From contig JACRPS010000008.1 in NCBI GenBank assembly GCA_016223085.1, positions 186,001 through 250,000 of the forward strand: DNA of 64,000 nucleotides. The letters run 5' to 3'. Source of the stretch: Chloroflexota bacterium. GTDB lineage: Bacteria > Chloroflexota > Anaerolineae > Aggregatilineales > Phototrophicaceae. Below, in pieces: positions 1 through 8,218 of this stretch (position 1 is its first letter; each line of letters begins with the position of its first letter). The notes beneath the pieces are model-generated. The model saw only the letters and a program-made list of their open reading frames with translations, did not search any database and was not told where the DNA came from. The translations under genes and the position numbers were made by a program.

Positions 1-327
1 GCAGTCATCAAATTCGATGACGCGGTTGCAGTTGGTGCAGATGACGTGGTGATGGTGGCCTTCTGGCATCAGCACGTAGGTCGGTGTCATGCTGCTGTCA
101 ATGTAGGTCGGGCGGATAATCAGCAGCGTCGTGAATAAATCCAGCGTGCGGAACACACTGGCGCGCCCGATGCTGGCATCCAACGCAGTCACTCGTTCCA
201 GCACTTCGGCAGAGGTAATGTGTCCCCCGCTATCTTCCAGCACGCGCAGCACGGTCAGCCGCGCGTGGGTGAGTTTGTGCCCGGCATCCCGGAGGCGGGC
301 GGCACGGGGGCTGAGTTCGTTGGTCAT
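1..327 (-). CDS. Fur-family metal-responsive repressor, Zur-like (partial, cut by window edge)
   Basis: A DNA-binding metal sensor, probably the repressor of the metal-transport genes that start on the other strand at 525. The frame opens at the ATG at 327-325 and runs off the window after 109 residues, so the missing C-terminus is a window effect. The N-terminal part fits a winged helix. Four consecutive His (about residues 91-94) are followed by CTNC (97-100) and IEFDD (104-108), the Fur-family sensing cluster and first CxxC of the structural zinc site. The divergent znuA-type gene points to Zur rather than iron Fur; this is inference from context, and a manganese or iron sensor is possible. 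Confidence 0.88.
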   Translation of the reverse strand, partial: MTNELSPRAARLRDAGHKLTHARLTVLRVLEDSGGHITSAEVLERVTALDASIGRASVFRTLDLFTTLLIIRPTYIDSSMTPTYVLMPEGHHHHVICTNCNRVIEFDDC

Positions 328-356
328 GGTCGTTACCTGCTATTTTATGTTGGACT

Positions 357-385
357 GTAGGGGAGGGTCTGAGACCCTCCCCTAC
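357..385. repeat. Dispersed palindrome, GGGGAGGGTC type
   Basis: A 29-base near-perfect palindrome with arms GTAGGGGAGGGTC and GACCCTCCCCTAC around TGA. It lies between the repressor start and the znuA promoter. The same sequence recurs at 52425-52453. It could fold as a hairpin in RNA from either strand. Confidence 0.85.
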
Positions 386-396
386 ATACACCGATC

Positions 397-425
397 TTGA
401 CACGTTTTACGTACTGAGATACAGT
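397..425 (+). promoter_or_regulatory. Promoter of the znuA-znuC pair
   Basis: TTGACA at 397-402, a 17-base spacer and TACAGT at 420-425 make a good sigma-70-type promoter reading toward the gene at 525. Transcription would start near 432. The -10 box lies inside the palindrome GATAC-A-GTATC at 418-428, so a repressor bound there would block it. Confidence 0.6.
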
Positions 426-452
426 ATCATTTGTTACTGATACATGGTATCA
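418..452. promoter_or_regulatory. Twin operator-like palindromes, probable Zur/Fur sites
   Basis: GATAC-A-GTATC (418-428) and TGATACATGGTATCA (438-452, arms TGATAC and GTATCA) share the half-site GATAC. Their centres are 22 bases apart, about two helical turns. One covers the -10 box, the other the start of the transcript. The second has the 15-base shape known for Zur boxes of several phyla. The metal identity is inferred only from the flanking repressor and znuA-type gene. Confidence 0.55.
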
Positions 453-524
453 CTCAGGTGACAATTTGGATAGAGGCGGTTGCGCTGCCTGCTCCTCCTA
501 TTGTAATGGAAAAGAGGGTTAACC

Positions 525-1550
525 ATGAAACGATTGTTTGCTATATTGTTAATCCTGCTGCCGCTGGCGCTGGTGGGCGCGCAGGATGAGCCTTTACACG
601 TTATCACTACCTCGAACATTCTGGCCGACGTGGCGCGGAATGTCGGCGGCGACCGGGTGATGGTGGACTCGCTCATCCCGCCCGGCGCGGACGGCCATGC
701 CTGGCAGCCGACACCGAGCGACGTGCTGAAGGTGGCGCGCGCCGATCTGGTGCTGGCGGTTGGGGTGGGTTACGAAACATTTTTAGGACAGTTGGTGGAA
801 AACGCGGCGGACGTGCCGCAGGTCATCGTTTCCAGCGGCATCCCGATTCTGCCCTTTGCCGGCCACGATGAGGCCGAAACGGCAGAATCAACACCGGAAG
901 CCGGGCATGATGACGCGGAATACATCGGCGTGTATGGAGAGGCGGGCGTGTGCGAGGACGACCATACCCAGGCAGCGACTGCCGAAGCCGATCACGCTAA
1001 TGAGGAGGCGCCCGGCCAGTGTGACCCCCATGTGTGGACGGACCCGACCAACGTCATGATCTGGGTGGATAATATCGCGGACGCTCTGGCGCAAACTGAC
1101 CCCGCCAATGCCGAGGTTTACCGCGCCAACGCTACCGCGTATCAGGAGCAGTTGGCGGCGCTGGATGCGGAGGTGGCCGCGATGCTGGCGGAAGTGCCGG
1201 AAGCGCGGCGCGTGCTGGTGACCAACCACGAATTTTTGGGGTACTTCGCCCATCGGTACGGGTTTAAGGTGGTGGGCGGCATTCTTGGCGCGACCACGCT
1301 GGAAGAACCCGACCCGCAGCGGTTGGCTGCGCTGGCAACCGAGGTGAAAGCGTTGGGCGTGCCGGCGATCTTCGCCGAAGTGTCGGCCAACAGCCCGTTT
1401 GCGCAGGTGATCGCGCAGGAAGCCGGTATCCGCGTAGTGTCCAACCTGTACAGCGAGTCCCTGAGCGACATAAACGGGCCAGCCGCAACTTACCTGGATT
1501 ACTTGCGTTACAACGCGCAGACGATTGCGGACGCGCTGAAGCCAGTATAA
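525..1550 (+). CDS. znuA: Metal ABC transporter substrate-binding protein (zinc type)
   Basis: Extracytoplasmic binding protein of cluster A-I (SBP_bac_9), delivering Zn or Mn to an ABC importer. Residues 1-19 form a signal peptide without a lipobox Cys. Likely metal ligands are His58 (DGHAW), His169 (DPHVW), His235 (TNHEF) and an acidic residue near Glu285 (AEVSAN). Between the first two ligands, residues about 113-166 form an acidic loop with four His and two Cys; such a charged His-rich loop is typical of zinc-specific members and absent from most Mn-binding relatives. Length 341 residues is slightly long because of the loop. The ATPase gene follows 51 bases downstream; no permease is adjacent. 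GAGG upstream serves as ribosome site. Confidence 0.9.
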   Translation: MKRLFAILLILLPLALVGAQDEPLHVITTSNILADVARNVGGDRVMVDSLIPPGADGHAWQPTPSDVLKVARADLVLAVGVGYETFLGQLVENAADVPQVIVSSGIPILPFAGHDEAETAESTPEAGHDDAEYIGVYGEAGVCEDDHTQAATAEADHANEEAPGQCDPHVWTDPTNVMIWVDNIADALAQTDPANAEVYRANATAYQEQLAALDAEVAAMLAEVPEARRVLVTNHEFLGYFAHRYGFKVVGGILGATTLEEPDPQRLAALATEVKALGVPAIFAEVSANSPFAQVIAQEAGIRVVSNLYSESLSDINGPAATYLDYLRYNAQTIADALKPV

Positions 1551-1601
1551 GCAGGCTTTTGTAGATCAGCCGCAGGTTTGAATCTGTGGCAGGACGGCAC
1601 C

Positions 1602-2408
1602 ATGATTGACGTACAACCGCAGGAACAAACCATAACCTCGGACGCTGGTGAGGCAATCTTGCAGACGCGCGGGCTGACGGTGGGTTATCACGGCCAGCCG
1701 CGAGCGATTGAGAACGTGAGCTTCAGCGTCCACGCCGGGGAGCGCGTGGCAATCATTGGCCCGAACGGCGCGGGCAAATCCACGCTGGTGAAGGCGATCA
1801 TGGGGTTGACGCCACCACAGCGCGGACAGATTATCCTGCCGGAGAATTTGCGCCTCGGTTACGTGCCGCAGCACGAAAGCGTGGACTGGAACTTTCCAGT
1901 AACGGTGCGCGACGTCGTGATGATGGGACGCGTACAGCAAATTGGCCTGTTCCGCTGGCCGACGCGCGCTCACTGGCGCATTGTCGACTCAGCGCTGGCG
2001 CGGGTGGACATGACCGGGCTGGCTAACCGGCAGATTGGGGAACTGAGCGGCGGGCAGCGGCGGCGGGCGTTTATCGCGCGCGCACTCGCCCAGGAGGCGC
2101 GGCTGCTGCTGCTGGATGAACCGTTCAGCGGGGTGGACGCCAGTGTGCAGGCCAGCCTGATGGACACACTCGACCGTCTCAACGCTGACGGCCTGACGAT
2201 CATCCTGACGACACACGACCTGGGACTGGCATTTAACCGCTTCGACCGGGTGATGGCGCTCAATCGCCGCGTCATCGCGTACGGCGCGGCGGGCGAGGTG
2301 TTCCGTCCGGCGGTGCTGTCGGCGCTGTACGGCGGGCGCTTCGCCACCTGGGATGAGCAGTCGCGCACGATGGTGTTTATTGACGATCATCACTGCGAGG
2401 GATGTTAA
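1602..2408 (+). CDS. znuC: Metal ABC transporter ATP-binding protein
   Basis: Cytoplasmic ATPase of a Zn/Mn importer. Walker A GPNGAGKST, signature LSGGQRRR, Walker B LLLLDEP and the switch His in TTHD are all present. The Q-loop-adjacent stretch ESVDWNFPVTVRDVVMMGR is characteristic of metal-cluster ATPases (ZnuC/TroB/SitB type). The ATG at 1602 was chosen because AGGACGG lies just upstream and the family needs few residues before the first strand; an in-frame start at 1578 is possible. The last residues, DDHHCEGC, are a small His/Cys tail that could touch metal. It should work with the binding protein upstream and, because no permease follows, perhaps with the one at 60950-61840. Confidence 0.9.
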   Translation: MIDVQPQEQTITSDAGEAILQTRGLTVGYHGQPRAIENVSFSVHAGERVAIIGPNGAGKSTLVKAIMGLTPPQRGQIILPENLRLGYVPQHESVDWNFPVTVRDVVMMGRVQQIGLFRWPTRAHWRIVDSALARVDMTGLANRQIGELSGGQRRRAFIARALAQEARLLLLDEPFSGVDASVQASLMDTLDRLNADGLTIILTTHDLGLAFNRFDRVMALNRRVIAYGAAGEVFRPAVLSALYGGRFATWDEQSRTMVFIDDHHCEGC

Positions 2409-2738
2409 TCAGGAAGCCCCTATTTCCGGCGGAGTGGTGAATAGAGGGGATATATCCCTGTCGGGCGAGATATATCCCGTCCCGACACGACCACGATTTT
2501 CACCATTTCCCATTCCTGCTGTACTGTCCTTCCCCACAACAGCAGAACAATTCAAACGCTTTCAGCAACCATTGACACCCGCTTCTGAAAACGTGTCGCC
2601 CGGCGTTGTTTTGCTTCCGAATCCGGGATGAGTATTGTCGTGCCAGCCACTTCTATAGCAAACTCTCACTATATTCCGCCGAAAGATGAAATATAATACT
2701 CCTAGACTCACAGTCTGCATGTGAGAACAGGGGAATTC
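2409..2738. other. Intergenic region upstream of the histidine kinase
   Basis: About 330 bases without a convincing gene. Two short GGGATATATCCC-like inverted sequences lie near 2447-2482. A perfect TATAAT at 2692-2697 sits 42 bases before the kinase start, but no good -35 box is placed 16-18 bases before it, so the promoter is only tentative. Confidence 0.4.
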
Positions 2739-5210
2739 ATGGGGAAAGCGCGAAGCCGTGAGCGCGTGACCGCTGTGTCCCGTCCGGGGGATACGCTGCA
2801 CCACGCCCACCTTGATTTACTGGAAGCGACAGGCGACGTTATTATCACAACCGATGCGGCGGGCTGCTGTACGGCTGTCAGCCCAACGGTTGAGTCGCTG
2901 CTGGGATGTACACCATCGGAGGTGGTCGGGCTGCCGGCCACCTCGTTTGTTGTACCGGGCTGGAAACGGCGTGTCCGCGCCTTTTTTGGCCGCCAGGTTC
3001 GAGAGCAGACGGCGCGCACCGTATTTGAGTTCCCGGTTGTCACTCGTTCCGGCCAGGAAAAGTGGGTGGAACAAACGACCGTACTGCTTGTAGAGGGGGG
3101 GCAGGTGATCGGCCTGCGCGGCCTGCTGCGCGACATCACCCGCCAGCGGCGTATGGAGCAGGAATGGCACGGCAACGCGGCGAATCGGGTAACACATATG
3201 AATCATTTTCAGGATTATATATGGTCCATTGACCGGCAGTACCGTGCCGTGACGTTTAACGAGGCGCTGCAGCAGCAGTTTAAGGCGTTGTACGGCGTAA
3301 CGCTGGAACCCGGTATCAACCTGCTTGACCATGCGCCAGCCGAACAGCAGGACTCATGGCGGCAGTATTATGACCGGGCACTCCGGGGAGAGCATTTCTC
3401 GGTCGAAGTGGACTTCTACTGGGGCGGCGTGTTTGTGTCCAGCGAGGTGCTGTTCGCGCCAGTCTACGATGAGGCTGGCGCGATCACCGGCGCGACAATG
3501 GTCAGCCGCAGTATCACGGAGCGCAAACTGGCCGAGAACGCCCTGCGCGAATCAGAAGAACGTTACCGCAGCCTGGTCGAGAACGCGACCGACATCATTT
3601 TTACCCTCGACGCCGACTTAAAAATAACCTCGCTGAACCCCACCTTTGAAACGATCACCGGCTGGCGGCGCGCCGACTGGCTGGGGCAGTCATTTGAGGG
3701 GTTGGTTTACACCGGCGATCTGCCGGCAGCCATAGATCATTTTCAGGAAGCACTGCATTCCGCCGGCGATTCCCAGGGGGCATTTGAACTGCGCCTGCGC
3801 TCCGTGTCCGGCAGGCTCGTAACCGGCGAGTTCAAAATTCACCGGCAGCTCGACCGTGGACAGGTGACCGGCCTGTTGGGCATCGCCCGCGATGTGACCG
3901 AGCGCAAACGCACCGATGCGGAACGCGACCTGTACATCAACCAACTGGAAGTGCTCCAGTATGTGGACACCGAATTAAGCCAGAATCTGAAGGTAGACTC
4001 GGTGCTGACGATGGCCCTGGACGCGGCGGTACGCCTGAGCAAAGCCGACGCAGGCGCGATTCACCTGCTGGATGGCGACCAGATGTGGGTGGCGCAGGTC
4101 ATTGGCGACTATCCGCGCACCCTGTTAGGGTCGCGCGTGCCGCTGCATCATGGCATTGTGGGCCGGGTGGTGCGCACCCAGCAGCCGGAATGGGTGGCCG
4201 ATGTCAGCCGTGACCCGGATTATCTCGACCACGTAAAAGCCACTCGCTCGCAGATCACCATCCCGCTAATCTCACGCGAGCGCACCATTGGTGTGCTGAA
4301 CGTACAGGCCAGCCAGCCGGAACGGTTTTCGCAGCGCATTTTTGATTTCCTCAAGCTGCTGACCGCGCGTATCGCCACCGCGATTGACAACGCCCGGCTG
4401 TACCAGATGTCACAGAACCAGGTGACGGAACTGCAGGCGCTGTACCAGCAGGTGAGCGAACTGGAACAACTGAAGACGGAAATGATTCGTATCGCCGCCC
4501 ATGACCTGCGGAATCCGCTGGGCGTGGTGTCCGGCTACACCCAGATGCTGGGCTGGGAACTGGAAGGCCAGCTTTCCGAACGCCACCGCGATCACCTGCG
4601 GATGATCCGGCAGGCAGTGGAACGGATTGACAAGATCACACGCGACATTCTGACCCTGGAACGAATCGAGCAGATGGCGCGTGGGATGCTGACCGAAAAG
4701 GTGGATTTGTGTAATCTGGTCGCGCTGGCGTTTGAAGAATTCCGGGAACAGGCCGCCGAGAAGGGGCTGGATTACCAGCTTGACAGCGCGCGCAGGCCGG
4801 TCATCGTTCAGGGGGATACGATCTTCCTGCGCGAGTCCATTGTTAACCTGCTGAGCAATGCGATCAAATACACCCCTAACGGGGGCAAAGTATGTGTCCG
4901 GCTGCACAGTGACGGTGGCAAGGCCATATTTGAGGTGCAGGATACTGGCTACGGCATCCCCCAGGAAAGCCAGGGCAACCTGTTTCAACCGTTCTACCGC
5001 GCGGTGACGAAGGAAACCAAAACGATACGCGGCACCGGGCTGGGGCTGCATCTGGTACGGCGGATTGTTGAACGGCACAACGGGCAGATGCGCTTTTCCA
5101 GCACCTACGGTCAGGGCAGCACCTTTGGCTTTGACATCCCGCTCACAACCCAAAAAACGAAAAGCAGCACCAAAACCCGGGCGGCACACAAACCAGCCGC
5201 CGTTTCCTGA
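2739..5210 (+). CDS. Soluble PAS-PAS-PAS-GAF sensor histidine kinase
   Basis: Cytoplasmic two-component kinase of 823 residues with no membrane segment. Domain order: PAS about 20-140, second PAS 150-270, third PAS 275-395 (opens with ESEERYRSLVENATDII), GAF 410-560, HisKA with phospho-acceptor His588 in IAAHDLRNPLG, then HATPase_c with N box NLLSNAIKYTPNG, G1 DTGYGIP and G2 GTGLGLHLVRR. It should sense an internal signal, possibly redox or a small ligand, through the PAS/GAF modules. ATG 2739 was chosen over the upstream GTG 2721 because AGGGG lies six bases before it. The receiver gene at 5299 follows 88 bases later but lacks a normal phospho-acceptor, so the true partner may be elsewhere. 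Confidence 0.92.
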   Translation: MGKARSRERVTAVSRPGDTLHHAHLDLLEATGDVIITTDAAGCCTAVSPTVESLLGCTPSEVVGLPATSFVVPGWKRRVRAFFGRQVREQTARTVFEFPVVTRSGQEKWVEQTTVLLVEGGQVIGLRGLLRDITRQRRMEQEWHGNAANRVTHMNHFQDYIWSIDRQYRAVTFNEALQQQFKALYGVTLEPGINLLDHAPAEQQDSWRQYYDRALRGEHFSVEVDFYWGGVFVSSEVLFAPVYDEAGAITGATMVSRSITERKLAENALRESEERYRSLVENATDIIFTLDADLKITSLNPTFETITGWRRADWLGQSFEGLVYTGDLPAAIDHFQEALHSAGDSQGAFELRLRSVSGRLVTGEFKIHRQLDRGQVTGLLGIARDVTERKRTDAERDLYINQLEVLQYVDTELSQNLKVDSVLTMALDAAVRLSKADAGAIHLLDGDQMWVAQVIGDYPRTLLGSRVPLHHGIVGRVVRTQQPEWVADVSRDPDYLDHVKATRSQITIPLISRERTIGVLNVQASQPERFSQRIFDFLKLLTARIATAIDNARLYQMSQNQVTELQALYQQVSELEQLKTEMIRIAAHDLRNPLGVVSGYTQMLGWELEGQLSERHRDHLRMIRQAVERIDKITRDILTLERIEQMARGMLTEKVDLCNLVALAFEEFREQAAEKGLDYQLDSARRPVIVQGDTIFLRESIVNLLSNAIKYTPNGGKVCVRLHSDGGKAIFEVQDTGYGIPQESQGNLFQPFYRAVTKETKTIRGTGLGLHLVRRIVERHNGQMRFSSTYGQGSTFGFDIPLTTQKTKSSTKTRAAHKPAAVS

Positions 5211-5298
5211 CCTCAGTCATGTTTGACTTTCAGCCAGTTTGGTTTACAATCCTTGTAATGTCCGGGGACTGCGCCCCAGGTATAAGAAGTTAATATTG

Positions 5299-5682
5299 AT
5301 GGTACAAACCCGCCCAATTCGCGTGGTGGTTATTGATGACCATGAAACCGTCCGTTATGGACTGGCGGTGATGTTCGAGGTCATGGATAACTTTGAGTTG
5401 GTTGGCGAGGCCGCAGACAGCCAGCAGGGATTGGCGCTGTGTGCCCAACTTCGACCTGATCTGGTGCTGATCGAATTGCGCCTGCTGCGGTCCGACGGCT
5501 TTTGTGCACTACGCCTGATGAAGAAGCGCTTCCCTCAGATTAAGATTATTGTCATGAGCGCCTCGGAAAACGACGAGGATATTCAGGCAGCCTACCGGGC
5601 CGGCGCCAGCAGCTATCTGGTGAAAAACACCGGCATAGACGAAATCGCGGCCACCCTTCGAGCAGCGATGTTCATGGACTGA
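5299..5682 (+). CDS. Stand-alone receiver domain with Glu in place of the phospho-acceptor Asp
   Basis: A 127-residue NarL-type receiver with no DNA-binding output domain. The acidic pocket Asp13-Asp14 (VIDDHE), the switch Ser87 (VMSAS) and Lys109 (YLVKN) are present, but the position that should be Asp reads Glu59 in LVLIELRLLRSDG (codon GAA). Glu there cannot form the usual acyl phosphate and often mimics the active state. The ATG at 5299 gives a normal receiver start; a TTG at 5239 would add 20 residues without homology. It follows the kinase gene in the same direction. Function is unknown; it may titrate the kinase or act as a permanently active adaptor. Confidence 0.85.
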   Translation: MVQTRPIRVVVIDDHETVRYGLAVMFEVMDNFELVGEAADSQQGLALCAQLRPDLVLIELRLLRSDGFCALRLMKKRFPQIKIIVMSASENDEDIQAAYRAGASSYLVKNTGIDEIAATLRAAMFMD

Positions 5683-5699
5683 AGCGGTACCAGCCGGCG

Positions 5700-6581
5700 T
5701 CAGGCTGCGGTTGCCGTCGTGGATTGCGCCAGCCCGGTCATCTGCTCGCTGATCGCCCACAACCGGCGCTGGGCTTCTTCATCATAAGATGTTTTTGATG
5801 AGGGAACGGCTTTGCTTTTGTCGAAGTATTGGCCGGTCACACCCTCTACTTCCGCCGATGACGCCAGGTAAACGGTGGTGCGCGCGCCTTCTTCCGGCGT
5901 CAGCGCGAAGCGGTGCAGCAGCCCCATGACACGGCTCATCAGGCCGGGACCGGTGCGGCCAAAGCCGGTCGCCACAAAGCCGGGATGCAGCACGTTGGCC
6001 GTGACGCCGCTGCCGGCCAGCCGCCGCGCCAGTTCATAGGTGAACAACACGTTCGCCAGCTTCGACTGGCTGTAAGCCTTCCAGCCGCCGATGCCGTAAG
6101 GCGTCTGCTTGAAGTTCAGATCATCAAACTGCATCCTGCCACCGCGATGCGCATCCGACGACACGTTGACGATGCGCGCCGGGGCGCTGGCCGTCAGCAC
6201 GTCCAGCAGCAGATTTGTGAGCAGGAAGTAACTGAGGTGGTTCAGCGCGAAGGTCATTTCATAGCCGTCATCGGTTTCCCGCCGCTGGGGGAAGACCCCG
6301 CCGGCATTGTTCACCAGCACGTGCAGCCGGTCGTGCTTCGCCTTAAACTCGTCCGCCAGCCGCCGCACCTCGCTCATCACCGACAGGTCGGCGACCAGCG
6401 CCGCCACGTTAGGGTTGCCGCTGCGTTGCTGAATCTCGGCAACGGTCGCCTGCGCCCGATCGCCGCTGCGCCCGGAGAGGACGACCGTCGCGCCCAGTTT
6501 CGCCAGTTCGAGCGCCGTCACCTTGCCAATGCCGTTGGTCGCGCCCGTGACCAGCGCTACTTTGCCATCCATCCGCGCCAT
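5700..6581 (-). CDS. Short-chain dehydrogenase/reductase, retinol-dehydrogenase-like
   Basis: NAD(P)-dependent oxidoreductase of the classical SDR fold, 293 residues. The Rossmann glycine motif TGATNGIG is at residues 12-19, the NNAG motif about 90-93, the catalytic Ser in VNVSS near 141 and the YSQSK catalytic pair near 169-173. The long C-terminal half with LHPGFVATGFGR resembles the RDH11-14 / WW-domain oxidoreductase branch, which acts on lipophilic carbonyls; the substrate here cannot be told. It is transcribed convergently with the receiver gene, 17 bases separating the stops, with no clear terminator between them. It appears to be a single-gene unit. Confidence 0.9.
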   Translation of the reverse strand: MARMDGKVALVTGATNGIGKVTALELAKLGATVVLSGRSGDRAQATVAEIQQRSGNPNVAALVADLSVMSEVRRLADEFKAKHDRLHVLVNNAGGVFPQRRETDDGYEMTFALNHLSYFLLTNLLLDVLTASAPARIVNVSSDAHRGGRMQFDDLNFKQTPYGIGGWKAYSQSKLANVLFTYELARRLAGSGVTANVLHPGFVATGFGRTGPGLMSRVMGLLHRFALTPEEGARTTVYLASSAEVEGVTGQYFDKSKAVPSSKTSYDEEAQRRLWAISEQMTGLAQSTTATAA

Positions 6582-6660
6582 TTTTTGTCCTTATTCCGTT
6601 GAAAACAGGTTAACGGGTATCGGGATAGGTAGGCAGCAATAGAAACCGTTGTTAAGCAGT

Positions 6661-6705
6661 CAGCCATCAGCCAAAAGCAAAAGGCAAAAAGCTGGATGCT
6701 GACCA
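6661..6705. repeat. Degenerate 7-bp tandem array
   Basis: Successive heptamers related to AGCCAAA / AGCAAAA / GGCAAAA follow one another in the gap between two minus-strand genes. It resembles the short tandemly repeated heptamer sequences known in cyanobacteria and is similar in kind to the arrays at 29474 and 33922. Confidence 0.5.
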
Positions 6706-6797
6706 CTCAAGCAGCAGAGTGAAGCGTTTGGCTTCAATCCTGCGACCCGCCTATCCTGAATTCACTATGATGTGACTGATTATAATGGCAACAAAAT

Positions 6798-6822
6798 GCC
6801 GGTGAGTCATTTCCTCACCGGC
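6798..6822 (-). terminator. Probable terminator of the DoxX gene
   Basis: Arms GCCGGTGAG and CTCACCGGC flank a 7-base loop. Read on the minus strand, the hairpin lies 25 bases after the stop of the DoxX gene and is followed by ATTTTGTT, a short U-rich run. Confidence 0.6.
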
Positions 6823-6846
6823 GGCTTATCTGCGAACCGTGCCCGG

Positions 6847-7479
6847 CTAAATGTCGCCCATCTGCTCCTCGAAGCGTTTGCGCCGTGTTGGCGCTTCGCC
6901 GTCATCCACCACCTGCGGCCTGCCGACGGTGCGCCGGCTCCAGGGCGTGCCCAGCCAGCGCAGCAGGAAATAATCCAGCCCGATATAACCGGCCACTTTC
7001 CACGCCAGCACCAGCAGAAGCGCGCCCAGCAGCAGCAGACCGTTGGTGCTGGCCGACCCGGCCATGATAAAGTTCCAGTTCATAAACGCGCCAAAAAAGG
7101 CTGCAATCCCGACAAACGCGCCGAGAATCAGGGCGATGCCCACCAGAATTTCGCCCATGACGATCAACTTGGCGAACCAGGTATACGCCTGCGCATCCAG
7201 CAGGCTTTGAATAAAGTTACGATACCAGTCAAAGGCAATTGGCGGCCTGCCACCTTCCGGGATGGTAACCGCGCCCTGCCAGAAACCGCGCAGCGCCTCG
7301 CCCGTTTCCACCCAGGCAGGATTACTTAGCTTGCCCCAGCCAGACTGAAGCCACGTCAGACCAAGCAGGACGCGAATCGGCAGCCAGATGATCGCCGACC
7401 GGGTGTCGCTGAACAGAAACCGCGCTAACGGCGGGTCTTCAATCAGCCGCGCGTTCTCCGATTTTAAGGAGTTAAACAT
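6847..7479 (-). CDS. DoxX-family integral membrane protein
   Basis: A 210-residue membrane protein of the DoxX/DoxD superfamily. The motif IRVLLGLTWLQSGWGKL opens the first membrane helix, and four hydrophobic segments follow, with the typical NWNFIMAGSASTNG stretch before the last pair. Some relatives form the small subunit of thiosulfate:quinone oxidoreductase, but most DoxX proteins have no assigned role, so none is claimed here. ATG 7479 was chosen because GGGAGG lies seven bases upstream; an upstream TTG falls inside that ribosome site. A hairpin with a U-rich tail follows the stop. Confidence 0.85.
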   Translation of the reverse strand: MFNSLKSENARLIEDPPLARFLFSDTRSAIIWLPIRVLLGLTWLQSGWGKLSNPAWVETGEALRGFWQGAVTIPEGGRPPIAFDWYRNFIQSLLDAQAYTWFAKLIVMGEILVGIALILGAFVGIAAFFGAFMNWNFIMAGSASTNGLLLLGALLLVLAWKVAGYIGLDYFLLRWLGTPWSRRTVGRPQVVDDGEAPTRRKRFEEQMGDI

Positions 7480-7592
7480 CGTTTTCCCTCCCAACCATAA
7501 ACCGTCAAACGGACAGCATAAATCATCCGGCTTGTATTTCGGTTAAAATGACGGCAGAAAGCTGTAAGAAGTAAGAAGTGATTGCGGGCCGG

Positions 7593-8123
7593 CTATCCCC
7601 CTGCCACCCACGACCCTTCCGGCAGCATCTCCCCGGCGCGGACGTGTACTGCCAGCCGGTTTTCGGCGGGCGTAATCGGGCAGCTCCAGGCATCATTGTA
7701 CGCGCAGAAGGGGTTATAGGCCTGGTTAAAATCCACGTGGAAGCGGTTGTCGCCCAGAAATTCGGGTTCGAGGTAGCGTCCGGCAGGGTAGGTTTCCGTA
7801 CCCGCTCCCGCGTCCACAAACGGCAGGAAGAAGCCGTAGTCGGCTTCGTAGATCGTCAGCGCGACCTGCTGCCCGTCCACCGTGAAGGTAAACCGCCCGT
7901 GCCGCTGATACTGGCGCACGTCGCCGGTGGTGGTCTGGATTGGCACCGGTTTGCCGTCGTTGATCGGTTCGACGGTGACGATCAGATCAAGCGCGGGATT
8001 CGGGTCGTAGTAGCGCAGGCCATTGAAGACCGTCTGCTGCTCCGGCGTCAGCGGCGACTGGGGATGGCGCTTAAAGAAGTCATCTTTCTGGCGGCGCGCC
8101 AGCATCAATTCGTCAGCGTTCAT
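7593..8123 (-). CDS. DUF1684 family protein
   Basis: A soluble protein of 176 residues from the DUF1684 family, whose function is not established. Visible family landmarks are the N-terminal KDDFFKRHPQSPL, the central YEADYGFFLPFVDAGAG, and the most conserved block NPFCAYNDAWSCPITPAENRL near the C-terminus, which holds two Cys. No signal peptide or membrane segment is seen, so it is probably cytoplasmic. ATG 8123 is preceded by AGGAGCG at good spacing. It is divergent from the phosphoglycerate mutase gene, with 95 bases between the two starts. Confidence 0.85.
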   Translation of the reverse strand: MNADELMLARRQKDDFFKRHPQSPLTPEQQTVFNGLRYYDPNPALDLIVTVEPINDGKPVPIQTTTGDVRQYQRHGRFTFTVDGQQVALTIYEADYGFFLPFVDAGAGTETYPAGRYLEPEFLGDNRFHVDFNQAYNPFCAYNDAWSCPITPAENRLAVHVRAGEMLPEGSWVAGG

Positions 8124-8218
8124 GGTTCGCTCCTGATTGCACACGCTGACTCGACGCCTGCCAGATACGGCGTCTTACCCTATAATGTCCCTAATCGTTA
8201 GTACGCAAGAGGCGCGGC

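Noticed and set aside
2430-2490. Possible operator or riboswitch in the gap before the histidine kinase
   Set aside because: GGGATATATCCC-like inverted sequences occur but no conserved riboswitch pairing or promoter is arranged around them.
8181-8186. TATAAT as gpmA promoter
   Set aside because: A perfect -10 box but no acceptable -35 box at 16-18 bases and none of the other signals of a promoter.
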